Below, piece after piece: positions 50,581-59,008 of a stretch of DNA of 64,000 bases. This DNA is from CAZQHK01 sp964593455. Its GTDB lineage: Bacteria > Muiribacteriota > CAYSPT01. The notes below the pieces were generated by a model, which had not been told where the DNA came from, searched no databases, and was given only the letters and a program-made list of their open reading frames with translations. Numbering within the stretch: position 1 is the stretch's first letter; every line of letters starts with the position of its first letter. The position numbers were made by a program, and so were the translations under genes. The stretch lies in NCBI GenBank assembly GCA_964593455.1, contig CAZQHK010000011.1, positions 49,312-113,311 on the forward strand. The letters run 5' to 3'.

Positions 50581-50624
50581 CATCTGATGCCGGCAACCGG
50601 TTTCAGGACGGAGGACGAGTAGCG

Positions 50625-50993
50625 ATGATTCAAGTCGAAACAAGATTGAAAGTGGCAGACAATACGGGAGCCAGGGAGATCTTGTGTCTCAAGGTTCTTG
50701 GTGGTTCAAAAAGGCGCTACGCACGGGTGGGAGATGTCATTACGGCAGTAGTTAAAACCGCCATTCCCGGTGGAGTGGTGAAAAAATCGGAAATAGTCAA
50801 GGCGGTAGTGGTACGCACGAAGAAGGAGTTTAGAAGGGGTGACGGTTCATACATCCGCTTTGATGACAATGCTGGCGTGATAATAAACGATACGGGTGAT
50901 CCCATGGGAACACGTATTTTCGGACCTGTGGCCAGGGAACTTCGTGAAAAGAAATACATGAAGATCATCTCGCTGGCGCCTGAGGTATTGTAG
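50625..50993 (+). CDS. rplN: Ribosomal protein L14
   Basis: A 122-residue protein at the subunit interface. ATG 50625 starts MIQVETRLKVADNTGARE, the standard sequence, behind GGACGGAGG; longer in-frame starts overlap rpsQ and lack support. Motifs: VGDVITAVVKTAIPGG and FDDNAGVIINDTGDPMGTRI, ending LAPEVL. It is the first gene of the spc segment. Confidence 0.97.
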   Translation: MIQVETRLKVADNTGAREILCLKVLGGSKRRYARVGDVITAVVKTAIPGGVVKKSEIVKAVVVRTKKEFRRGDGSYIRFDDNAGVIINDTGDPMGTRIFGPVARELREKKYMKIISLAPEVL

Positions 50994-51039
50994 TGTTATC
51001 AGCTGTTAGCTGAGATCTAATAAAATTTGGAGGACGATC

Positions 51040-51399
51040 ATGGGCACAAAGAAAAAGCAACCAGCCAGGACCAAGACCCATGTCAAGAAGGGCGACACCG
51101 TCTATGTGCTGACCGGAGATTATGATTACCGGCACAAGACGGGCAAGGTTCTGGCCGTGCTGGATGGTGGAAACAGGCTGCTGGTTGAGAACATCAACAT
51201 GATCAAAAGGCATCAGCGGCCTTCGGGTAGATCACAGCAGGGTGGGATCATCGAAAAGGAAGGTTCCATTTCTGCTTCCAAGGTCATGCTTTACTGTAAT
51301 AAATGCAGTAAACCGACGCGAGTGAAGATGAAGTTTCTGGAGAACGACCGGAAGGTCAGATCCTGCGCTCGTTGTGGTGAAATTGTTGATAGGGTTTAG
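51040..51399 (+). CDS. rplX: Ribosomal protein L24, zinc-ribbon form
   Basis: A 119-residue assembly initiator protein. The KOW part reads KKGDTVYVLTGDYDYRHKTG, and the C-terminal half contains CNKCSKPTRVKMKF and CARCGEIVD, a four-cysteine ribbon found in one class of L24. It starts at ATG behind TTGGAGG. The first 15 residues are Lys/Gln rich. Confidence 0.96.
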   Translation: MGTKKKQPARTKTHVKKGDTVYVLTGDYDYRHKTGKVLAVLDGGNRLLVENINMIKRHQRPSGRSQQGGIIEKEGSISASKVMLYCNKCSKPTRVKMKFLENDRKVRSCARCGEIVDRV

Positions 51400-51429
51400 A
51401 TAAGAGTGTAAAGAAGGAGGCGTTTTGCT

Positions 51430-51987
51430 ATGGCCGGAACGGCTGAACTCTATAAGAGATATAAGGAAGAATTAATACCGGCCTTGATGAAGAAGCGTGG
51501 CTACGGCAATATAATGGAAGTGCCTCGTCTGGTTAAAGTAGTGTTGAATATAGGGCTTGGCGAAGGCAAACAGGATGCCAAACTGCTCGACTCGGCCGTC
51601 AATGAACTTTCACTCATAACCGGGCAGCGGGCTGTTGTGACCCGGGCGCGGAAATCAGTAGCCGGTTTTAAGATCAGGGAAGGTAACCCCATTGGGTGTA
51701 AGGTCACGCTCAGGGCCAGGAAAATGTACGAGTTTGTGAGCAAGTTATTCAACATTTCAATTCCTCGAGTGCGAGATTTTAGAGGCTTCTCCACAAAAGC
51801 GTTTGACGGTCGTGGAAACTTCTCGCTGGGATTGAAAGAGCAGCTTATATTTCCTGAGATAGAGTACGACAAGGTCGATCGGATCAAGGGTATGGATGTT
51901 ACGCTGGTGACCTCTGCCCGGACCGATGAAGAGGCAAGAGATTTGCTGGAAATGTTGGGTTTGCCGTTCAGGCGCGATAGAGCCTGA
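51430..51987 (+). CDS. rplE: Ribosomal protein L5
   Basis: A 185-residue protein that binds 5S rRNA and contacts S13 on the 30S head. Motifs: LVKVVLNIGLGEGKQDAKLL, TGQRAVVTRARKSVAGFKIR and RDFRGFSTKAFDGRGNFSLG. It starts at ATG behind AAGGAGG. The size is normal. Its partner S13 is normal here, but an S13-like domain also occurs on L22. Confidence 0.97.
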   Translation: MAGTAELYKRYKEELIPALMKKRGYGNIMEVPRLVKVVLNIGLGEGKQDAKLLDSAVNELSLITGQRAVVTRARKSVAGFKIREGNPIGCKVTLRARKMYEFVSKLFNISIPRVRDFRGFSTKAFDGRGNFSLGLKEQLIFPEIEYDKVDRIKGMDVTLVTSARTDEEARDLLEMLGLPFRRDRA

Positions 51988-52015
51988 TACGAGCGGAGAA
52001 AGGAGTGAAGGACTG

Positions 52016-52201
52016 GTGGCGAAACGGTCCCTTAAAATTAAGGCTCAGCAGAAGCCCAAGTTCAAGGTGCGGGCTTACAACAGGTGTCCATTGTGTGGCC
52101 GACCGAGAGCCTTTATACGGAAGTTTAGAATGTGCCGGATATGTTTCAGGACCTATGCCAACCAAGGAATGGTTCCGGGAGTTGTCAAATCGAGCTGGTA
52201 A
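52016..52201 (+). CDS. rpsZ: Ribosomal protein S14, zinc-binding type
   Basis: A 61-residue S14 of the short, zinc-containing type. It starts at GTG (AKRSLKIKAQQKPKFKVRAY), with AAAGGAG ahead. Two CxxC pairs are present: CPLCGRPR and CRICF. The C-terminus GMVPGVVKSSW is typical. An upstream in-frame ATG inside rplE is not supported. Confidence 0.96.
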   Translation: MAKRSLKIKAQQKPKFKVRAYNRCPLCGRPRAFIRKFRMCRICFRTYANQGMVPGVVKSSW

Positions 52202-52245
52202 GGTACTGATCCTGTGAAAATCAAGCCCTCTGGAGGGATGAAGAT

Positions 52246-52644
52246 ATGTCAATGCAAGACCCTATAAGCGATTTGCTCACCAGGGTCCGGAATGCCGCGC
52301 GGGTTGAGAAAGAACGGGCGGATATTCCATTCTCCAATATCAAGCGAGAGATTGCCAAGATTCTGGTCAAAGAAGGATATGTTAAGGACTTCAAGGTATT
52401 GCGGATTAACAATCGCAAAACCCTGCGGCTGTTTCTCAAACAACGACTAAAACGTGAGCGGATTATATCGGGAATCAAGAGGATAAGCCGGCCTGGACTC
52501 AGAGTTTATGCGAAAGCCGATGATGTACCGAGAGTTCTTGGCGGACTTGGAATTGCTATACTTTCCACGTCGAGCGGACTGATGACGGGGAAAGAGTGTC
52601 GAAAAGCCAGAGTTGGGGGAGAGGTCCTCTGTTACGTCTGGTAG
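52246..52644 (+). CDS. rpsH: Ribosomal protein S8
   Basis: A 132-residue central-domain 16S rRNA-binding protein, the spc-operon repressor in E. coli. It starts MSMQDPISDLLTRVRNA behind GGAGGG. Family motifs: KPGLRVYAK-type sequence RPGLRVYAKADDVPRVLGG and GIAILSTSSGLMTGKECR; it ends GGEVLCYVW as usual. Confidence 0.97.
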   Translation: MSMQDPISDLLTRVRNAARVEKERADIPFSNIKREIAKILVKEGYVKDFKVLRINNRKTLRLFLKQRLKRERIISGIKRISRPGLRVYAKADDVPRVLGGLGIAILSTSSGLMTGKECRKARVGGEVLCYVW

Positions 52645-52674
52645 TACCCACCTCTTAAGGGAGGTTAGGATGTT

Positions 52675-53214
52675 ATGTCTAGAATAGGTAAAAAACCCGT
52701 TCCTGTTCCGAAAGGTGTGGAAATTAAGGTTGACGGGCAGACTGTTACGGTTAAAGGGAAAAAAGGGGATATCTCCTTCTCACACCATCCCGAAATGGAA
52801 ATCGTGCTTGAAGAAGGCGCGATAAGTGTTAAACGGCCCAGTGAGAAAAAGTCCCACAAGGCGCTTCATGGCCTGACCCGGGCTTTAATAGCCAACATGG
52901 TTCACGGAGTGACCGAGGGATTCGAGAAGCGTCTGGAGATTGTGGGAGTTGGTTACAAAGCACGTATGGCTGAAGGAAAACTCGAACTCAATATGGGTTT
53001 CTCCCATCCGGTGCTGATGGAAGTGCCGAAGGGACTCGAAGTGGAAGTCCCCAAACCGATCAAAATTGTGATTCGTGGAATAAGTAAGCACGATGTTGGA
53101 GAATTTGCCGCCAAAATCAGAGATGTGCGGCCGCCGGAACCATACAAAGGCAAAGGTATTCGGTACGAGGGAGAGTACATTGTCAGGAAGGCGGGCAAAC
53201 GCGGAGCTGCCTAA
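52675..53214 (+). CDS. rplF: Ribosomal protein L6
   Basis: A 179-residue protein near the sarcin-ricin loop with two similar domains. It starts SRIGKKPVPVPKGVEIKVDG. The second domain has the family motif RPPEPYKGKGIRYEGEYIVRKAGK, seen here in parts. The size is normal. GGGAGG precedes the ATG. Confidence 0.97.
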   Translation: MSRIGKKPVPVPKGVEIKVDGQTVTVKGKKGDISFSHHPEMEIVLEEGAISVKRPSEKKSHKALHGLTRALIANMVHGVTEGFEKRLEIVGVGYKARMAEGKLELNMGFSHPVLMEVPKGLEVEVPKPIKIVIRGISKHDVGEFAAKIRDVRPPEPYKGKGIRYEGEYIVRKAGKRGAA

Positions 53215-53266
53215 CGGTTTTAGCTGATGCGGATCTGTCTTTTCTAATTTGGGAGGAAGCAAGGAA

Positions 53267-53635
53267 ATGATCAAATCGAACGATAGACGGGCGATCCGGC
53301 GGAAACGAAAAAGCCGGATCAGGGGAAAGGTCAGTGGGACTGCTCAAAGGCCGAGGTTCACCGTTTTCAAAAGCCTGCGGCATGTCTATGCCCAGTTAAT
53401 AGATGATAATGATGGCCGAACATTGGCTTCGGCGGCGACGATCGAAAAAACTCTGCGGGGTAGTCTCAATAACGCTAGTAACCAGGAAGCTGCCAAGCAG
53501 GTGGGAAAGCTGATCGCCGAGCGGGCTCAGGAAAAAGACATCAAGAAAGTAGTGTTCGACCGGGCCGGCTACCGCTATCATGGTGTGATCAAGTCTATAG
53601 CCGAGGCTGCTCGTGAGGGCGGTCTGGAATTTTGA
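53267..53635 (+). CDS. rplR: Ribosomal protein L18
   Basis: A 122-residue 5S rRNA-binding protein. ATG 53267 is the start (IKSNDRRAIRRKRKSRIRGK); GGGAGG lies 11 bases ahead. The motifs RPRFTVFKSLRHVYAQLIDD and DRAGYRYHGVIKSIAEAARE are standard. The ATG at 53249 would place the ribosome-binding site within the gene. Confidence 0.96.
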   Translation: MIKSNDRRAIRRKRKSRIRGKVSGTAQRPRFTVFKSLRHVYAQLIDDNDGRTLASAATIEKTLRGSLNNASNQEAAKQVGKLIAERAQEKDIKKVVFDRAGYRYHGVIKSIAEAAREGGLEF

Positions 53636-53668
53636 GTATAGGACTGGTATTAAGGAGGTTTGCGGTTT

Positions 53669-54232
53669 ATGCAGGAACGAAGAAAACAACGCTATAACAA
53701 ACGGCCACAACGGCAGGAAGAACCCCCTGAGTTTGAAGAAAAGGTTGTCAGCGTCAACCGCGTGGCCAAGGTGGTCAAAGGCGGCCGGCGCTTCGGGTTC
53801 AATGTACTGGTGGCAGTGGGCAACCGTAAAGGGCAAGTCGGAATCGGTTTGGGAAAAGCCAAAGAAGTTCCCGATGCAGTCAGGAAGGGAATCGAAGCGG
53901 CCAAAAAGAATCTTTTTACGGTACCCATATTGGGAACGACTATCCCGCATGAGATCATCGGCGTTTTCGGCAAGGCGCGAGTGATGTTGAAACCGGCTTC
54001 GGAAGGTACCGGCATTATTGCCGGCGGCGCTGTCCGGCCCATCATCGAACTGTCGGGAATCAAAAACATTCTGACAAAATCGCTGTGTTCGAAGAACCAT
54101 GTCAATGTGGCTAAAGCTACTATGCAGGGCTTAAAAAGCTTAAGACGGCTACATCATGTGGCCAAGTTGAGAGGGCTTAAACCCGAGGAAGTTCTCGGTT
54201 ATGGAGGTGAACAGGATGGGGCGGAAGCTTAA
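53669..54232 (+). CDS. rpsE: Ribosomal protein S5
   Basis: A 187-residue 30S protein at the mRNA entry, important for fidelity. It starts at ATG 53669 with AAGGAGG upstream. After a basic N-terminal tail comes the double-stranded-RNA-binding-like domain (VVKGGRRFGFNVLVAVGN, GLGKAKEVPDAVRKG), then GGAVRPIIELSGIKNILTKS. It overlaps rpmD by 17 bases. Confidence 0.97.
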   Translation: MQERRKQRYNKRPQRQEEPPEFEEKVVSVNRVAKVVKGGRRFGFNVLVAVGNRKGQVGIGLGKAKEVPDAVRKGIEAAKKNLFTVPILGTTIPHEIIGVFGKARVMLKPASEGTGIIAGGAVRPIIELSGIKNILTKSLCSKNHVNVAKATMQGLKSLRRLHHVAKLRGLKPEEVLGYGGEQDGAEA

Positions 54233-54404
54233 AATAACCCAGAAAAAAAGTCTTATTGGCCGGCCGGAAAAACACCGAAGAACAGTACGGTCACTGGGGT
54301 TGGGGAGAATTAGTTCGAGCGTAGTACAGAACGATTCGCCATCCATCCGGGGAATGATATTTCAGACCAAACATCTTCTCGATGTTGAACCGCTCGAGGA
54401 ATGA
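54216..54404 (+). CDS. rpmD: Ribosomal protein L30
   Basis: A 62-residue protein beginning at ATG 54216, inside the end of rpsE, with GGAGGTG upstream. It reads KLKITQKKSLIGRPEKHRRT and then RSLGLGRISSSVVQNDSPS, the L30 signature. The C-terminus is acidic. Overlap with both neighbours suggests tight coupling. Confidence 0.95.
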   Translation: MGRKLKITQKKSLIGRPEKHRRTVRSLGLGRISSSVVQNDSPSIRGMIFQTKHLLDVEPLEE

Positions 54405-54424
54405 GTGGAGGAGGACTTAGAGTC

Positions 54425-54874
54425 ATGGATCTAGGAAATTTGAGTGTGCCCGACGGCGCCAGAAAACAAAGAAAACGGGTCGGAAGAGGAATCGGGTCCG
54501 GTCGCGGAAGGTATAGCGGCAAGGGAATGAAAGGGCAGCGCTCCCGTTCAGGCGGCGCCAAAGGCAAAGGTTTCGAAGGCGGGCAGATGCCGCTTACCAG
54601 GCGGGTACCGAAACGCGGATTTACCAACATCTTCGGCAAGGAGATGGTAATTATCAACGTTGGGACCCTGGATAAGCGGTTCGAAGCCGGAACGGAAGTC
54701 ACTCCCGAATTATTGCTTAAAAATAAGGTAATCAAGAAACTGAAAGACGGACTAAAGGTTTTGGCGGGGGGAGAGTTGTCCAAATCTTTTACGGTGAAAG
54801 CACACTATTTCTCCAAGGCTGCCGAGGAGAAAATCAAGTCCGCCGGCGGCACTATTGAGGTGATCTCACGGTGA
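54425..54874 (+). CDS. rplO: Ribosomal protein L15
   Basis: A 149-residue late-assembly protein. ATG 54425 gives MDLGNLSVPDGARKQRKRVG; GGAGGAGG lies just upstream, and ATG 54401 would put it inside the gene. The Gly/Arg-rich stretch GRGIGSGRGRYSGKGMKGQR and FEGGQMPLTRRVPKRGFTN are typical. It overlaps secY by four bases. Confidence 0.96.
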   Translation: MDLGNLSVPDGARKQRKRVGRGIGSGRGRYSGKGMKGQRSRSGGAKGKGFEGGQMPLTRRVPKRGFTNIFGKEMVIINVGTLDKRFEAGTEVTPELLLKNKVIKKLKDGLKVLAGGELSKSFTVKAHYFSKAAEEKIKSAGGTIEVISR

Positions 54875-56184
54875 TCGAATCAATCAGGAACGCTTTCAAA
54901 ATTCCGGAGCTTAAAAAGAGAATCCTTTTTACGCTGGGAATGATCGCCATCTATCGACTTGGCACCCACATTCCCACTCCGGGGGTAAATATAGAGAAGT
55001 TGTCATCGATGTTCGACCGTGGCGGTGTACTCGGATTTTTAGACCTGTTTTCGGGCGGTGCCCTGAGCCGGTTCAGCCTGTTCGCTCTGGGGATAGCCCC
55101 GTACATCAACGCCTCCATCATCATGCAGCTTCTGGTTTACGTTATTCCCTATCTGGAGCGTCTTTCCAAGGAAGGTGAAGAAGGCCGGAAGAAAATTTCT
55201 CAGTTTACCCGGTATGGTACGGTTATCATTGGTGCCCTGCAGGCGTTTGGCATAACGTTTATGCTGCAACGCCAGGGGGTTGTGCTGCCGGGTCTGCAGT
55301 TCTGGCAGTTCACTTCCATCGTGGTTTTATCCTTGACCGCCGGTTCAGCGTTCCTGATGTGGCTTGGTGAACAGATGACCGACCGTGGAGTCGGTAACGG
55401 AATATCTTTACTGATTTTCGCCGGTATCGTTTCCCGTCTGCCCGCAGCCGTAATCAAGATATATGCCCAGTTTAAAGGAGAACCATATTTCGTTCCCAAG
55501 CTGTTGCTCATGGGTATCGGGGCGGTACTTATCGTGGCCGGTGTTGTATACATATACGAAGGACAGAGGAAGATACCGGTGCAGTATGCCAAACGGGTTG
55601 TAGGAAGAAAGATTTACGGCGGGCAAAGCACGCATATTCCGCTCAGGGTGAACCAGGCAGGAGTTATTCCGGTAATATTTGCCATGTCGATACTCATGTT
55701 CCCCGGAATGATCGCCAACATGTTCATGAGCCGATTCGAGTCATCCTCAACGATCTACTGGTTCTGCGAAAAAGTAGGTGTGTTTCTGCAGCCTCCGCAC
55801 ATTGTCTATTATTCACTTTACTGTGCGATGATCATCTTCTTCTCCTACTTTTACACTGCCATTACCTTTAACCCCAAAGACGTAGCGGACAATATGAAGA
55901 AATGGGGCGGATTCATACCGGGCATCCGTGCCGGTCGGCCGACGTCCGAGTTTATCGACCGCACATTGGTCAGGATAACGCTGGCCGGATCGATCTTTTT
56001 GGCGGTTATAGCCATCATGCCGTCAATCCTGATATATGTCTTCAAGGTACCGTTCTATTTCGGAGGAACGGCGCTCTTAATCGTGGTAGGTGTTGCGCTT
56101 GACACGGTCAAACAGATGGAAGCGCACATGGTGACAAGACATTACGAGGGTTTCATGAAGAAACGTGGGAAATTCTTAAGGTGA
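54871..56184 (+). CDS. secY: Protein translocase subunit SecY
   Basis: A 437-residue inner-membrane channel with about ten membrane segments. It starts at GTG overlapping rplO. Motifs: RLGTHIPTPGVN, GALSRFSLFALGIAPYINAS (plug and pore region), RYGTVI, TDRGVGNGISLLIFAGI and the C-terminal cytoplasmic loops with GRPTSEFIDRTL. It partners SecE (25260-25454). It overlaps adk by GTGA. Confidence 0.97.
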   Translation: MIESIRNAFKIPELKKRILFTLGMIAIYRLGTHIPTPGVNIEKLSSMFDRGGVLGFLDLFSGGALSRFSLFALGIAPYINASIIMQLLVYVIPYLERLSKEGEEGRKKISQFTRYGTVIIGALQAFGITFMLQRQGVVLPGLQFWQFTSIVVLSLTAGSAFLMWLGEQMTDRGVGNGISLLIFAGIVSRLPAAVIKIYAQFKGEPYFVPKLLLMGIGAVLIVAGVVYIYEGQRKIPVQYAKRVVGRKIYGGQSTHIPLRVNQAGVIPVIFAMSILMFPGMIANMFMSRFESSSTIYWFCEKVGVFLQPPHIVYYSLYCAMIIFFSYFYTAITFNPKDVADNMKKWGGFIPGIRAGRPTSEFIDRTLVRITLAGSIFLAVIAIMPSILIYVFKVPFYFGGTALLIVVGVALDTVKQMEAHMVTRHYEGFMKKRGKFLR

Positions 56185-56861
56185 TAGATGTGAATTTGCT
56201 GATCATCGGACCTCCAGGGGCGGGAAAAGGAACACAGGCAAAGAAAATTGCCACCCGTTTCGACCTGGCGCAGATTGCGCCGGGTGAGCTTATGCGCCGT
56301 GCGCTTAACCATGGAGAGGAACTAGGGCTTCGCGCCCGTCAGTATATGGAAAAAGGCGTATTGGTTCCCGATGAGATCATTGTCAAATTGATGGAACACC
56401 GCCTTCAACAACCGGATGCCGCCCAGGGAGTGATATTTGACGGTTTCCCCCGGAATCTGGCACAGTCCAGGTCTCTCGACGGAATCCTTAAGCGGCAGAA
56501 CAAGACCTTAAACGGAGCCTTATTCATCGATGTACCCGATGATGTGGTGGTAGAACGGCTTTCCGGCCGGCTTCTTTGCAAACAATGTGAGAAAGCGTAT
56601 CATTTGAAGTTCAAGCCGCCGAAACAGGATGGCACCTGTGACCGGTGTGACGGGTTTTTGTACCATCGTGAAGATGATAATCCCGAGACCATTAGAGAAC
56701 GGTTGCACACGTTTCATGCGGGTATGGATCAGCTTATCGTCGATTACGGACAGCGTGGATTAATCAGGCGAGTGGACGGCAATCAAGAGATCGAAGATGT
56801 CTATCAGAATTTGGTTAAAGCAGTTAAAGATGTGGCTGGCTCAGCTATGGAAAGGGCCTGA
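56181..56861 (+). CDS. adk: Adenylate kinase with zinc LID
   Basis: A 226-residue enzyme converting ATP and AMP to two ADP. It starts at GTG inside the secY stop. P-loop GPPGAGKGT (10-18); DGFPRNLAQ; the LID has CKQCEKAYH...CDRCDG, a four-cysteine zinc site. One oddity: the AMP-site motif usually written S/T-G-D-M-L-R reads APGELMR (33-39), so the AMP-contacting Thr is Pro and Asp is Glu. The rest is normal, so I expect activity with altered AMP binding. It is coupled to map in the usual secY-adk-map order. Confidence 0.95.
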   Translation: MIDVNLLIIGPPGAGKGTQAKKIATRFDLAQIAPGELMRRALNHGEELGLRARQYMEKGVLVPDEIIVKLMEHRLQQPDAAQGVIFDGFPRNLAQSRSLDGILKRQNKTLNGALFIDVPDDVVVERLSGRLLCKQCEKAYHLKFKPPKQDGTCDRCDGFLYHREDDNPETIRERLHTFHAGMDQLIVDYGQRGLIRRVDGNQEIEDVYQNLVKAVKDVAGSAMERA

Positions 56862-56862
56862 C

Positions 56863-57606
56863 ATGATAGTACTGAAGTCTGCCACAGAAATTGAGAAAAT
56901 GCGTCAGGCCGGGGTCGTGGTGGCCGAGGCACTCAGTGAGATCCGGGCAGCGGTAAAACCGGATGTCACAACCGGAGAAATAAACCGTTTGGCCGACTCG
57001 GTTATCATGAAAAGGGGCGCTACATGCGCTTTCCCGAAAGAGTTTCCCGGCACGATCTGTGCTTCGGTCAACGAAGAATTAGTTCATGGTATACCGGGGA
57101 AACGTGTTCTGAAAGAAGGAGATATCCTGAGTGTCGATCTAGCGATCAGACTGAACGGCGTGTGTGCAGACGCCGCCGAAACGTTCCCGGTCGGCAAGGT
57201 CCGCCCGGAAGTGGAGAGATTTCTCAAAATCAGCAAACAGTCGCTGGAAAAAGGGATAGAACAGTTTCAGGAGGAAAATTATATATCAGATATTAGCCGT
57301 GCCATTCAACAGTGTCTGGAAGGTGCCGGATATGGTGTCATTCGAGACTATGTAGGGCACGGAATAGGTCGGAAAATGTGGGAATCACCCCAGGTACCGA
57401 ACTACGTTACCGGTGCTAAAGGGACTCGAATCAGGCGTGGGATGGTTTTGGCTATCGAACCCATGTCGAGCATGGGATACTGGGAAGTCAAAACTCTTGA
57501 CGACCAGTGGACGGTTGTTTCCGGAGACGGATCACTGACCTCGCATTTTGAGCACACCATCGCTTTGACGGATAACGGTCCGGAAGTGCTGACCGGAACA
57601 CTTTAG
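56863..57606 (+). CDS. map: Methionine aminopeptidase, type I
   Basis: A 247-residue metalloprotease that removes the initiator methionine. ATG 56863 gives the standard start MIVLKSATEIEKMRQAG. The metal ligands can be seen: Asp and Asp in VDLAIRLNGVCADAAETF, His in VGHGIGRKMWE, Glu in AIEPMSS and Glu in HFEHTIAL. The catalytic His region reads NEELVHGIPG. It begins one base after adk; infA follows. Confidence 0.96.
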   Translation: MIVLKSATEIEKMRQAGVVVAEALSEIRAAVKPDVTTGEINRLADSVIMKRGATCAFPKEFPGTICASVNEELVHGIPGKRVLKEGDILSVDLAIRLNGVCADAAETFPVGKVRPEVERFLKISKQSLEKGIEQFQEENYISDISRAIQQCLEGAGYGVIRDYVGHGIGRKMWESPQVPNYVTGAKGTRIRRGMVLAIEPMSSMGYWEVKTLDDQWTVVSGDGSLTSHFEHTIALTDNGPEVLTGTL

Positions 57607-57668
57607 AGGTAGATGAAGGAAACAGAGCATTGCCGGAAGAAAAGGCGTGCGCGGGAAGAGGAAGCCAC

Positions 57669-57890
57669 ATGGCTAAAAAAGAAGAGAAACTGGAGATGAT
57701 GGGCAAGATACTGGAACCCTTGCCTAACGCCATGTTCAAGGTTGAACTTGATAATGGTCACAAGGTTCTGGCTCACATCTCGGGTAAGATGCGGATGCAT
57801 TTCATCCGGATTCTTCCCGGTGACCGGGTTACGGTAGAACTGTCTCAATATGACCTGACGCGTGGCCGTATCACGTATCGTTTTAAATAG
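57669..57890 (+). CDS. infA: Translation initiation factor IF-1
   Basis: A 73-residue OB-fold factor that binds the 30S A site. ATG 57669 (AKKEEKLEMMGKILEPLPNAM) is chosen because IF-1 is about 72 residues long; the upstream TTG would add 13 non-conserved residues. Motifs: NGHKVLAHISGKMRMHFIRI, LPGDRVTVELSQYDLTRGRI. GGGAAGAGGA precedes the start. Confidence 0.96.
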   Translation: MAKKEEKLEMMGKILEPLPNAMFKVELDNGHKVLAHISGKMRMHFIRILPGDRVTVELSQYDLTRGRITYRFK

Positions 57891-57961
57891 TTAAAGCTTC
57901 CGATTAAAAGCTGAGTGGTTCTGCTTTTAAGCAGGAAATGAAGAAAGTAGGGTGAATCATC

Positions 57962-58075
57962 GTGAAGGTAAAAGCTTCTGTAAAAGGTCGTTGTGAGCAT
58001 TGTAAGATTATCAAACGCAAAGGAAAAACGTTAATAATCTGCAAAAATCCCAGACATAAACAGAAACAGGGTTAG
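57962..58075 (+). CDS. rpmJ: Ribosomal protein L36
   Basis: A 37-residue protein starting at GTG. It reads KVKASVKGRCEHCKIIKRKG, then LIICKNPRHKQKQG, with the three Cys and one His of the zinc-binding form. It lies between infA and rpsM, as in most bacteria. Confidence 0.96.
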   Translation: MKVKASVKGRCEHCKIIKRKGKTLIICKNPRHKQKQG

Positions 58076-58106
58076 TTACGAGGCGAGAGGAGGCACGGAG
58101 AGAATC

Positions 58107-58484
58107 ATGGCACGTATCGCCGGAGTAGATCTTCCAAGAGACAAACGAGTTGAAATCGCTCTCACCTACATCTTTGGTATCGGGCGCACCGTGGCCAAAG
58201 AAATATTGGACGAGACTTCCATTGATAAAAACACCAAGGTTCGAAATCTTACTGAAACAGAGATTTCGAGAATCCGGGAAGTAATCAACAGGAAGTTAAA
58301 AGTGGAGGGTGATCTCAAACGAGAGATCAGCCAGAACATAAAACGGTTAATCGATATAGGATCGTATCGTGGTATGCGCCACCGGCGCGGACTCCCGGTC
58401 AGGGGACAGAAATCAAAAACCAATGCCCGGACCAGGAAAGGCCCGAAGAAAACGGTAGGCGTTCGAAAGAAAGCTAAGGTATAG
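58107..58484 (+). CDS. rpsM: Ribosomal protein S13
   Basis: A 125-residue 30S head protein contacting L5 and the P-site tRNA. It starts MARIAGVDLPRDKRVEIALT, with the helix-two-turn-helix part in residues 1-65, and ends with the basic tail RGLPVRGQKSKTNARTRKG. It is complete and normal. Its N-terminal domain is the relative of the extra domain on L22 (rplV), about 9.6 kb upstream. GAGAGGAGG precedes the ATG. Confidence 0.98.
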   Translation: MARIAGVDLPRDKRVEIALTYIFGIGRTVAKEILDETSIDKNTKVRNLTETEISRIREVINRKLKVEGDLKREISQNIKRLIDIGSYRGMRHRRGLPVRGQKSKTNARTRKGPKKTVGVRKKAKV

Positions 58485-58576
58485 GCCCGTATACGTTCAC
58501 CACTGCCCTCCAAACGAAGTTGAAGACATGATGGAGGTGGCAAGCTAGGTGATGCGAAACAGGAAGGGATGGTTCG

Positions 58577-58963
58577 ATGGCAGCAAGGCCGAAGAGAAAG
58601 AAAAAGGAAAAGAAAAATATCCCGGTCGGAGTAGCCCATATTCAGTCCACGTTTAATAACACCATAATTACCATTACCGATCCCAACGGGAACACGGTAG
58701 CATGGTCGAGTTCGGGCACCACAGGATTCAAAGGGTCACGTAAGGGAACTCCTTTCGCGGCCGGGTTGGCCGCTGAGAAAGCCGGTAAGGATGCTATGAA
58801 CCAGGGCATGCGTGAGATCAGTTGTCTGGTCAAAGGCCCCGGTTCCGGCCGGGAAGCAGCCATCAGGTCGCTTCAGGCGATTGGCTTGGAAGTAACGTTG
58901 ATCAAAGATGTTACTCCCATACCGCACAACGGTTGCCGGCCGCCTAAGAGGAGAAGAGTTTAA
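58577..58963 (+). CDS. rpsK: Ribosomal protein S11
   Basis: A 128-residue platform protein. The N-terminus is Lys rich; then GVAHIQSTFNNTIITITDPN, SSGTTGFKGSRKGTPFAAG and KGPGSGREAAIRSLQ follow. The C-terminus DVTPIPHNGCRPPKRRRV is standard, including the Asn-Gly that can form isoaspartate. It starts at ATG behind AGGAAGGG. The gap to rpsM is 92 bases. Confidence 0.97.
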   Translation: MAARPKRKKKEKKNIPVGVAHIQSTFNNTIITITDPNGNTVAWSSSGTTGFKGSRKGTPFAAGLAAEKAGKDAMNQGMREISCLVKGPGSGREAAIRSLQAIGLEVTLIKDVTPIPHNGCRPPKRRRV

Positions 58964-59008
58964 AACACAGGTAACACTGTCTGATATCACAAAAGGAGGT
59001 AGAAGAGC

